From Sphaerisporangium dianthi (lineage in GTDB: Bacteria > Actinomycetota > Actinomycetes > Streptosporangiales > Streptosporangiaceae): 64,000 bases of DNA. The notes under the pieces are model-generated. The model was not told where the DNA came from. It saw only the letters and a program-made list of their open reading frames with translations, and made no database searches. Positions 25,567 to 32,324 of the stretch are shown here, piece after piece. The DNA lies in NCBI RefSeq assembly GCF_042654065.1, contig NZ_JBHSFP010000016.1, positions 1-64,000 of the forward strand. Direction: 5' to 3'. Made by a program: the position numbers and the translations under genes. Each line of letters begins with the position of its first letter. Position 1 is the stretch's first letter.

Positions 25567-25612
25567 GCCGTGCCCCGGCCCGCCGCACGGCGGGCGCGGG
25601 CCGGGGCACGGC
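25567..25612 (-). terminator. Long hairpin after the ABC-F gene
   Basis: Perfect 16-bp arms GCCGTGCCCCGGCCCG and CGGGCCGGGGCACGGC with a loop that can fold again. It lies between the ABC-F stop and the NlpC/P60 start, both on the minus strand, so it likely isolates the two transcripts. Confidence 0.7.
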
Positions 25613-25705
25613 GATTCGCACCAGCAGATACGCGGAACCGCGCTCGCCGGTTCAGGCCGATCAGGAATCGGTGAGGGACAGGGCCGGGTCGGCGGGCGGA
25701 CGGGG

Positions 25706-25790
25706 ATCGGGCCGTTCGGGACGACGATCGGGCCGTTCGGGGACGGGGATCGGGCCGTTCGGGGACGGGGATCGGGCCGCGGGGACGGGG
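25706..25790. repeat. Four-copy 21-22-bp tandem repeat just after the ABC-F stop
   Basis: Units of the type ATCGGGCCGTTCGGGGACGG begin at 25706, 25727, 25749 and 25771, the last shortened. The array ends 7 bp from the stop codon of the minus-strand ABC-F gene. Confidence 0.78.
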
Positions 25791-25796
25791 CCGGGG

Positions 25797-27443
25797 TCAG
25801 GCCTGCGCGGTCTCGCGCACCTTGCCGTCGTCGACCAGCAGGTGGCGGGTGGTGTGCACGGCCTGCAGCATCCGCCGGTCGTGGGTGACCAGGAGCAGCG
25901 TGCCGGGATAGGTGTCGAGGGCCGACTCGAGCTGCTCGATGGCCGGCAGGTCAAGGTGGTTGGTCGGCTCGTCCAGCACCAGGAGGTTCACCCCGCGCGC
26001 CTGGAGCAGCGCGAGCGCGGCCCGCGTGCGCTCACCCGGCGAGAGGGTGACGGCGGGCCGCAGCACGTGCGCGGCCCTCAGCCCGAACTTGGCCAGCAGC
26101 GTGCGCACCTCGGCGGGCGGCAGGTCGGGGACGGCGGCGCCGAAGGCCGACAGCAGCGGTTCGTCTCCGAAGAACATGCCGCGCGCCTGGTCGACCTCGC
26201 CGACCACCACACCGGGGCCGAGCGCGGCGTTCCCCTCGTCGAGCGGCGCCCGGCCGAGGATGGCAGCGAGCAGCGTGGACTTGCCCGAGCCGTTCGCGCC
26301 GGTGATCGCGACGCGCTCGGCCCACCCGATCTGCAGCTCGACCGGCCCGAGGACGAACGCGCCGCGCCTGACCACGGCGCCGCGCAGCGTCGCGACGACG
26401 GCCCCGGCGCGGGGAGCGGCGGCGATCTCCATGCGGAGCTCCCACTCTTTGCGGGGCTCTTCCACGACCTCGAGCCGCTCGATCATGCGCTCGGTCTGGC
26501 GGGCCTTCGCGGCCTGCTTCTCGGTCGCCTCGCTGCGGAACTTGCGGCCGATCTTGTCGTTGTCGGGGGCCTTGCGCCGGGCGTTCTTCACGCCCTTCTC
26601 CATCCAGGCCCGCTGGGTCAGCGCCCTGGACTGGAGCGAGGCCCTGGTGTCGGCGTACTCCTCGTACTCGGCGCGGGCGTGCCGGCGGGCGACCTCCCGC
26701 TCGGCCAGGTATGCCTCGTAGCCTCCGCCGTAGGCGCGCACCTGCTGCTGGGGGAGGTCCAGCTCGACGACCTTGGTCACCGTCCTGGCCAGGAACTCGC
26801 GATCGTGGCTGACCACCACGGTGCCCGCGCGCAGCCCGTTGACGAAGCGTTCGAGCCGGTCGAGGCCGTCCAGGTCCAGGTCGTTGGTGGGCTCGTCGAG
26901 CAGGAACACGTCGTACCGGCTGAGCAGCAGGGACGCCATGCCCGCGCGGGCGGCCTGGCCGCCGGACAGCGAGGTCATCGGCTGGTCGAGGCCGACGGCG
27001 AGGCCCAGCTCGGCGGCGACCTCCTCGGCGCGCTCGGTCAGGTCGGCGCCGCCGAGGGCGAGCCAGCGCTCAAGACCGGCCGAGTAGGCGTCGTCCGCGC
27101 CCGGACGGCCCTCCACCAGCCCTTCGGTGGCGGTGTCCAGGGCGGACTGGGCGGCGGCGACGCCGGTGCGGCGGGCCAGGAACGCAGCGACGGTCTCCCC
27201 CGGCCTGCGCTCGGGCTCCTGGGGGAGGTAGCCGACGACCGCGGTGGGCGGGCTGAGCTGCACCGAGCCCTGTTCGGGGGCCGTGATGCCGGCCAGGATG
27301 CGCAGCAGCGTCGACTTGCCCGCGCCGTTCATCCCGACCAGGCCGATCACGTCCTCGGGCGCGACGACCAGGTCGAGCCCGGAGAACAGCGCCCGGTCAC
27401 CGTGCCCGGCTGCCAGATCTTTGGCGACGATGGTGGCGGTCAT
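25797..27443 (-). CDS. ABC-F family ATPase (548 aa)
   Basis: Two ABC cassettes with no membrane segments. Cassette 1: Walker A GMNGAGKST (about 37-45), signature LSGGQAARAGMASLLLS (around 158), Walker B FLLDEPTNDLD. Cassette 2: GANGSGKSTLLAAI (around 380), LSPGERTRAALALL (around 467), LVLDEPTNHLD. The linker between them (about 235-320) is charged and helical, as in ABC-F proteins that enter the ribosomal E-site and act in translation control or antibiotic protection. I cannot tell a housekeeping from a resistance role. The short tandem repeats beyond its stop are noted separately. Confidence 0.9.
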   Translation of the reverse strand: MTATIVAKDLAAGHGDRALFSGLDLVVAPEDVIGLVGMNGAGKSTLLRILAGITAPEQGSVQLSPPTAVVGYLPQEPERRPGETVAAFLARRTGVAAAQSALDTATEGLVEGRPGADDAYSAGLERWLALGGADLTERAEEVAAELGLAVGLDQPMTSLSGGQAARAGMASLLLSRYDVFLLDEPTNDLDLDGLDRLERFVNGLRAGTVVVSHDREFLARTVTKVVELDLPQQQVRAYGGGYEAYLAEREVARRHARAEYEEYADTRASLQSRALTQRAWMEKGVKNARRKAPDNDKIGRKFRSEATEKQAAKARQTERMIERLEVVEEPRKEWELRMEIAAAPRAGAVVATLRGAVVRRGAFVLGPVELQIGWAERVAITGANGSGKSTLLAAILGRAPLDEGNAALGPGVVVGEVDQARGMFFGDEPLLSAFGAAVPDLPPAEVRTLLAKFGLRAAHVLRPAVTLSPGERTRAALALLQARGVNLLVLDEPTNHLDLPAIEQLESALDTYPGTLLLVTHDRRMLQAVHTTRHLLVDDGKVRETAQA

Positions 27444-27613
27444 GCCCCAAACGCTATCCGTCCCCGGCCGCGCGAGCGCACACCCGGCGGGCGACCGCCC
27501 ACGCGCCGGTCCACGCGACGCCCCCCTTGCGCACCCCTACGGGCCAGGGGAAGACGGAGACGCGACCCGTCGCCGGAGTGTCGGCGCGGGCGGAACACCA
27601 TTACGATCGCCAT

Positions 27614-28471
27614 GTGATGATCGGAGGCGCGGGCGGCGGCAGCCTGATGGCCATAAGCGACCTGCACGTCGCGTACGCCGAGAACCGTGAGATCGTCGAG
27701 CGGCTGCGCCCTGAGTCCGACGACGACTGGCTGGTCATCGCGGGTGACGTGGGAGAGTTCGTCGCCGACATCGAATGGGCGCTCACCCTGCTCTCACGGC
27801 GCTTCGCCACCGTGATCTGGACGCCGGGCAACCACGAGCTCTGGACGCCGAAGGACGACCCGGTGCAGTTGCGCGGCGAGGCGCGCTATCGCCATCTGGT
27901 CGGCATCTGCCGCCGGCTCGGCGTGCTCACCCCCGAGGACCCGTACGCCGTGTGGACGGGCCACGGCGGGCCGGTGACCATCGTCCCGCTGTTCCTGCTG
28001 TACGACTACACCTTCCGGGCGCCGGGCGCCTCCAAGGAAGAGGCGCTCGCGCAGGCGTACGCGGCCGGCGTGGTGTGCACGGACGAGTTCATGCTCCACC
28101 CCGACCCGTACCCGAGCCGTGACGCCTGGTGCCGGGCCCGGCTGCGCGAGACCGAGCGCCGCCTCCAGACGCGCGACCCGTCGATCCCGACCGTCCTGGT
28201 CAACCATTTCCCCCTGGTGCGCGAGCCCACCGACATCCTGCGCTACCCCGAGTTCGCGCAGTGGTGCGGCACGGTGGAGACCGCCGACTGGCATCTGCGC
28301 TACAACGCCGCGACCGTGATCTACGGACACCTGCACATCCCCCGCACCACCTGGTATGACGGCGTGCGCTTCCAGGAGGTCTCGCTCGGCTACCCGCGTG
28401 AGCGCCACATGTACAACGTGGCCGGCATGGACGCCCCGCGGCACGTCTTCCCCGACCTCTCCCACGCCTGA
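27614..28471 (+). CDS. Metallophosphoesterase (285 aa)
   Basis: Calcineurin-type motifs are visible: AISDLHVAYAEN (about 14-25), IAGDVGEFVAD (around 44), TPGNHELWTP (around 73), VLVNHFPL (around 197) and IYGHLHIPR (around 237). GTG 27614 or ATG 27617 is the likely start; a longer frame from TTG 27527 has no support. The gene is divergent from the ABC-F gene. The conserved internal loop (RYRHLVGICRRLGV) and the aromatic C-terminal part match a distinct actinobacterial subfamily of unknown substrate. Confidence 0.88.
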   Translation: MMIGGAGGGSLMAISDLHVAYAENREIVERLRPESDDDWLVIAGDVGEFVADIEWALTLLSRRFATVIWTPGNHELWTPKDDPVQLRGEARYRHLVGICRRLGVLTPEDPYAVWTGHGGPVTIVPLFLLYDYTFRAPGASKEEALAQAYAAGVVCTDEFMLHPDPYPSRDAWCRARLRETERRLQTRDPSIPTVLVNHFPLVREPTDILRYPEFAQWCGTVETADWHLRYNAATVIYGHLHIPRTTWYDGVRFQEVSLGYPRERHMYNVAGMDAPRHVFPDLSHA

Positions 28472-28654
28472 GCCCTCCGGCCCCGGAAGGTCCCAGCCGA
28501 GCCCGCGTGGCGGCCTGGGGTTCCCCCGCAGGTCACGCATCCGGCCAAGCCTGGGCAACTTCCGGTTTATGATCGTTCGCCGTCTTCCCTGGTCGGGTAG
28601 GACTCGGTACGGACTTGGGCTTCCACGTCGCTGATCAGCGGAGGGGGGTCGCTG

Positions 28655-28957
28655 ATGTTGACCGTCGGCCTGCTGGTGCGCGTCCACGCGCGGCCGGGGA
28701 AAGAGGCGGAAATAGAGAGCTTCCTGCGCGAGCGCCTCGGCCGCATAGAGGACGACTCAGACCCCCCGACGTGGTTCGCCCTGCGCATCGACTGCGCGAC
28801 GTACGGCATCTTCGACGCCTTCACCGAGGACACCGGCCGGCAGGCCCACCTGACCGGCAAGGTGGCGGCGGCCCTCATGGAGAGGGCGGACGAGCTGTTC
28901 GCCCGGCCGCCGACCGTCGAGCGGGTCGACGTCCTCGCCGCCAAACTGCCGGCCTGA
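28655..28957 (+). CDS. Antibiotic biosynthesis monooxygenase-fold (ABM) protein (100 aa)
   Basis: GGAGGGGG precedes ATG 28655. The chain reads LTVGLLVRVHARPGKEAEIE, then DDSDPPTWFALRID and TYGIFDAFTEDTGRQAHLTG, the dimeric alpha-beta barrel of ABM-type proteins (quinone monooxygenases or small-molecule binders). His in HLTGKVAAAL is the usual conserved position. No oxidisable-substrate pathway is nearby, so a general stress or quinone role is as likely as biosynthesis. Confidence 0.82.
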   Translation: MLTVGLLVRVHARPGKEAEIESFLRERLGRIEDDSDPPTWFALRIDCATYGIFDAFTEDTGRQAHLTGKVAAALMERADELFARPPTVERVDVLAAKLPA

Positions 28958-28960
28958 CGG

Positions 28961-30019
28961 TCAGCCGTCCTCAGGGGCCGCCCCGTGCGCGGCGGGCTGG
29001 ATGCGCTCGGCGAGCCAGGCCAGGGACAGCGGGTAGCGGTAGTCGATGGAGCCGTGACCGGCGTCGAACAGCTCGAAGTGGATGATCTCCTCGGGCACGC
29101 CGTTGTCGAGCAGGGCCTGCCGGAAGGCCTGGGCGCCGATGTCGAGCTTGAACTCGTCGCGGGTGCCGGCGTCGATCCACACCGCCCGCATCGAGCGCAG
29201 GGCCTCGGCGTACCTCGGGACCATGCGCACCGGGTCCCAGTCGAGCCAGCGCTGCCAGGCCTCCTGCCTGATCACCCCCGTGTGCGGGTCGAAGGGCAGC
29301 ACCGGCGTGCCGTCCTGCGCGGCCGAGAACGCCGCCGAGCAGCCGAGGACGCCGAGCAGCGTGCCGTCCGCCGGATCGGTGAACGCCGTGCGCTTCTGGA
29401 AGGACTCCCACCAGCGCCCGATGTCGCCGTCGTAGGAGCGCAGGTGGCGCACGGCATCGCCGAACTCCGGCAGGTAGCAGTACTCGTAGAGGGTGTCGCC
29501 CGCGTGGGTGGCCAAGGCGCCGAACAGATCGGGGCGCAGCATGGGCGTGATCATCGAGCCGAAGCCGCCGCTGGACTTGCCCGTGATCGCGCGGTGGTCG
29601 CGGCCGGCGAGAGTGCGGTAGTTCGCGTCCACCCACGGCACGACCTCGTCGCACAGGTAGGAGTGGTAGCGGCCGGTGCCCGGCGAGTCGACGAACTGGC
29701 TGCCGCCGTAACCGGTCCACGCGTCCACGTAGACGACGATCACCGACGGGGCCTCTTCGCGGGCGAAGACCTGGTCGGCAGCCTCGGTGAACGGGATCCG
29801 GAAGGGCGTCCGGTTGCGCCACATGGCGACATGCCCGGTGTACCCCTGGATGACGTAGACCGCGGGATATCGCCGGTCGGGCTCGTCGTCGTATCCCGGG
29901 GGCACGTAGACCCACAGGGGTCGCTGGTGGGGGTCCTTGAGCGGATTCCCGCGCAGCAGTTCGCTGTCGAACACGTGCTCGTCGAGACGTCCGGAAAGGT
30001 CGGCCTGCCAGGGCAACAT
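28961..30019 (-). CDS. Esterase D/enterochelin-esterase-like alpha/beta hydrolase (352 aa)
   Basis: The start is ATG 30019: AAGGAGG ends just before the alternative ATG 30025, leaving perfect spacing to 30019. No signal peptide. The nucleophile elbow is AITGKSSGGFGSMI (around residue 146, Ser in G-x-S-x-G), the oxyanion region is YPAVYVIQGYTGHV (around 46), and GHGSIDYRYPLSLAWLAERI holds the likely catalytic His. The late Asp may be the one in DAGTRDEFKLD. It belongs to the putative-esterase (PF00756) family. Its 3' end lies 4 bp from the convergent ABM gene. Substrate unknown. Confidence 0.88.
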   Translation of the reverse strand: MLPWQADLSGRLDEHVFDSELLRGNPLKDPHQRPLWVYVPPGYDDEPDRRYPAVYVIQGYTGHVAMWRNRTPFRIPFTEAADQVFAREEAPSVIVVYVDAWTGYGGSQFVDSPGTGRYHSYLCDEVVPWVDANYRTLAGRDHRAITGKSSGGFGSMITPMLRPDLFGALATHAGDTLYEYCYLPEFGDAVRHLRSYDGDIGRWWESFQKRTAFTDPADGTLLGVLGCSAAFSAAQDGTPVLPFDPHTGVIRQEAWQRWLDWDPVRMVPRYAEALRSMRAVWIDAGTRDEFKLDIGAQAFRQALLDNGVPEEIIHFELFDAGHGSIDYRYPLSLAWLAERIQPAAHGAAPEDG

Positions 30020-30441
30020 CTGCATCCTCCTTCAGCCTCACATCCGTATCACGAACGCCAGGGGCGCGCCTCCGCGTCCCCGATCTTCCTCACCCTCGCC
30101 CTCGCCGCCGGCCCTCGCTCTTCCTCACCCTCGCCGCCGTCCCCCCGGCTTCCTCTCCCTCGCCCCTCGCCCGCCCCTCGCCGTCGCATCCCGGCGCGTC
30201 CGGGGCCCGCCGCCGCAACGAGTCATCGCCGGGGTGTCCTCATGGCGCCCGCATGGGGCACTCTCCATGGCTCTGCCAGGCACGATAGCCTTTACCCGTC
30301 ATTTGTTGACGTGACATCAGTTGCTGGGTAGCTTATTCCACGCATCAACTTCTGACGTGTCAATGACTCGGCCGGTCGCCTGCGACGTCCTCCCGGCCGG
30401 GGGCCGAAGGGCCAAGTAGAAGACAAGGGATTCGGACCACC
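30020..30441. other. Divergent intergenic region with pyrimidine-rich tract and FMN reductase promoter
   Basis: The left part (about 30083-30183) is a strand-biased CT-rich, repetitive stretch built on CCTCGCC and TTCCTC units. The right part holds the promoter and inverted repeat described separately. No gene is convincing in it. Confidence 0.55.
30306..30363 (+). promoter_or_regulatory. Promoter with flanking inverted-repeat operator for the FMN reductase gene
   Basis: TTGACG (30306-30311), 17-bp spacer, TAGCTT (30329-30334) is a good housekeeping promoter. The segment 30306-30323 (TTGACGTGACATCAGTTG) and 30346-30363 (CAACTTCTGACGTGTCAA) form an imperfect inverted repeat with outer matches TTGAC/GTCAA and AGTTG/CAACT. 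One half overlaps the -35 box and the other lies around +5 to +22, so a repressor binding both would block transcription. HxlR or MarR regulators commonly control such reductases, but the regulator is not in this window. Confidence 0.55.
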
Positions 30442-30996
30442 ATGACCAAGATCGCCATCATCCTCGGCAGCACCCGCCCGGGCCGTAACGGCGAGGCCGT
30501 CGCCAAGTGGGTCCTCGACATCGCCAAGCAGCGCAGCGACGCCGAGTACGAACTGGTCGACCTCGCGGACTTCAAGCTGCCCCACCTCGACGAGGCGATC
30601 CCGCCGTCGATGGGCCAGTACACGCACGCGCACACCAAGGCATGGGCGGCGAAGATCGCCTCCTTCGACGGCTTCGTCTTCGTCACCCCCGAGTACAACC
30701 ACTCGACCTCGGGCGCGCTGAAGAACGCCATCGACTACCTCTACGCCGAGTGGAACAACAAGGCGGCCGGCTTCGTCAGCTACGGCAGCGTGGGCGGCGC
30801 CCGCGCCGTCGAGCACCTGCGCCTGATCATGGGCGAGCTGCAGGTCGCCGACGTGCGCGCCCAGGTGGCGCTGTCGCTGGCCACCGACTTCGTCAACTAC
30901 AGCCAGTTCGCGCCCGCCCCGTACCACACCGACATCCTCGGCACCGTGCTCGACCAGGTCGTGGCCTGGAGCGAGGCGCTCTCCTCGCTGCGCTGA
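30442..30996 (+). CDS. NADPH-dependent FMN reductase (184 aa)
   Basis: The N-terminal ILGSTRPGRNGEAVAKWV (about 7-24) is the FMN-phosphate loop of the flavodoxin-like reductase family, and FVTPEYNHSTSGALKNAIDY (about 78-97) is the second flavin-binding segment. FVSYGSVGGARAVEHLR follows. The length is standard for azoreductase/quinone-reductase-type enzymes that use NAD(P)H to reduce quinones, azo compounds or chromate. The clear promoter and operator upstream suggest inducible expression. A strong terminator follows. Confidence 0.92.
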   Translation: MTKIAIILGSTRPGRNGEAVAKWVLDIAKQRSDAEYELVDLADFKLPHLDEAIPPSMGQYTHAHTKAWAAKIASFDGFVFVTPEYNHSTSGALKNAIDYLYAEWNNKAAGFVSYGSVGGARAVEHLRLIMGELQVADVRAQVALSLATDFVNYSQFAPAPYHTDILGTVLDQVVAWSEALSSLR

Positions 30997-31056
30997 CCGA
31001 ACGCCGCCTGAGCCGAGCCTCGCGCCTCACCTGATCTTCGAGGTTCGGCTTCACCG

Positions 31057-31082
31057 GATCCCCGGGCCCGCGCCCGGGGATC
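31057..31082 (+). terminator. Terminator after the FMN reductase gene
   Basis: Perfect 11-bp arms GATCCCCGGGC and GCCCGGGGATC around CCGC, 61 bp after the stop codon. Confidence 0.7.
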
Positions 31083-31233
31083 TCGCGTTCTCCGGGGACC
31101 CACAGCGCGCGCGGGAGCGCTGACGTGGACGTCGTCCCGCCGTCGCCGCACCGCGCGGGCACGGCCGTGCACCTGCCCTTCCGGCGCGGCGTAACCTCCC
31201 AGCAGGACCAACGCGATGCAGGAGGCACCCCCC

Positions 31234-32163
31234 ATGGCCGAGAACCGCATCCCCTCGAACCCCCCGGCCGGGACAGAGGTCACGGCGCCCGCGACAGAGG
31301 TTCCGTCGCCCCAGACGGAGGTCCCGACGCCCGAGACGACGGTTCCGGCCCCCGTCCCGGAGGACGCCGAGCGTCCCGCGCCGCCGCGCGTCGACACCTC
31401 GGTGCCGCACTCGGCCCGCATCTGGAACCACCTGCTGGGCGGCGAGGACAACTACCCGGTCGACCGCGCGGCAGGCGACAGGGTCCGCGAGGTCTTCCCC
31501 GGCATGGTGGACATCGCCCGTCATTCCCGCCACATGCTGACCCGCGCGGTGCGCTACCTGGCCGGCGAGGCGGGCATCCGGCAGTTCCTGGACATCGGCG
31601 CCGGGCTGCCCACGGTCGACAACACCCACGAGGTCGCCCAGCGCGTGGCGCCCGAGTCGCGCATCGTCTACGTGGACAAAGACCCCCTGGTGCTGGTGCA
31701 CGCCCAGGCGCTGCTCACCAGCACGCCCGAGGGGGCGACCGCCTACATCGAGGCGGACGCGCGCGACCCTGAGCGCATCCTGGCCGCCGCCGCCGGGACG
31801 CTCGACCTCACCCGGCCCACCGCGCTCATGCTGATGGGCATCCTCGGCCTGGTCGGCGACTACGACGAGGCCCGCGCGATCGTGAACCGGCTGATGGACG
31901 CGCTGCCTCCGGGGAGCTACCTGGCACTCTATGACGGCGCCGACACCGACCGGTCCTACGTCGAGGCGATGCGACGCCACAACTCCGGCCCCGGCGTGGT
32001 GCCCTACACCCCCCGAAGCCCCGAGCGGATCGCCGGCTACTTCGAGGGGCTGGCGATGCTCGAACCCGGCATCGTCTCGGTGTCACGCTGGCGGGTCGAG
32101 CCGGGCCCCTCGAGCGAGGCCGCCGCGGTCGCCTGCGTCGGCGGCGTGGCCCTGAAGCCCTGA
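31234..32163 (+). CDS. SAM-dependent methyltransferase, PF04672 (DUF574) type (309 aa)
   Basis: AGGAGG at 31220-31225 gives correct spacing to ATG 31234; the ATG at 31216 lies before it. A Pro/Thr/Glu-rich N-terminal stretch of about 55 residues has the repeat TEVPSPQTEVPTPETTVPAP. The domain begins VPHSARIWNHLLGGEDNYPV, the hallmark of this actinobacterial methyltransferase family, followed by the SAM motif FLDIGAGLPTVDN and IVYVDKDPLVLVHAQAL. These enzymes are numerous in Streptosporangiales and Streptomyces; substrates are mostly unknown. A terminator follows the gene. Confidence 0.9.
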   Translation: MAENRIPSNPPAGTEVTAPATEVPSPQTEVPTPETTVPAPVPEDAERPAPPRVDTSVPHSARIWNHLLGGEDNYPVDRAAGDRVREVFPGMVDIARHSRHMLTRAVRYLAGEAGIRQFLDIGAGLPTVDNTHEVAQRVAPESRIVYVDKDPLVLVHAQALLTSTPEGATAYIEADARDPERILAAAAGTLDLTRPTALMLMGILGLVGDYDEARAIVNRLMDALPPGSYLALYDGADTDRSYVEAMRRHNSGPGVVPYTPRSPERIAGYFEGLAMLEPGIVSVSRWRVEPGPSSEAAAVACVGGVALKP

Positions 32164-32187
32164 CCGCCGAAGCGACATGCCGTCCCC

Positions 32188-32212
32188 GGCGGCGGGCTCC
32201 ACACCCGCCGCC
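32188..32212 (+). terminator. Terminator after the methyltransferase gene
   Basis: GGCGGCGGG and CCCGCCGCC (9-bp arms) around CTCCACA, 24 bp after the stop. Confidence 0.6.
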
Positions 32213-32324
32213 TGGACCGGCCACTTCGTACAGCCGTGACGCACCCCGTACAGAGAGCCGTGACGCACCGCGAGCACGAGCCGGAACGGCCCGCCTCAGT
32301 TCACCGAGCGAGGACGTTCGGGCC

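Noticed and set aside
24426..27617. A long open frame on the plus strand across the NlpC/P60 and ABC-F genes
   Set aside because: It is antisense to two genes with clear catalytic motifs and reflects high-GC codon structure; no motifs of its own, no ribosome binding site.
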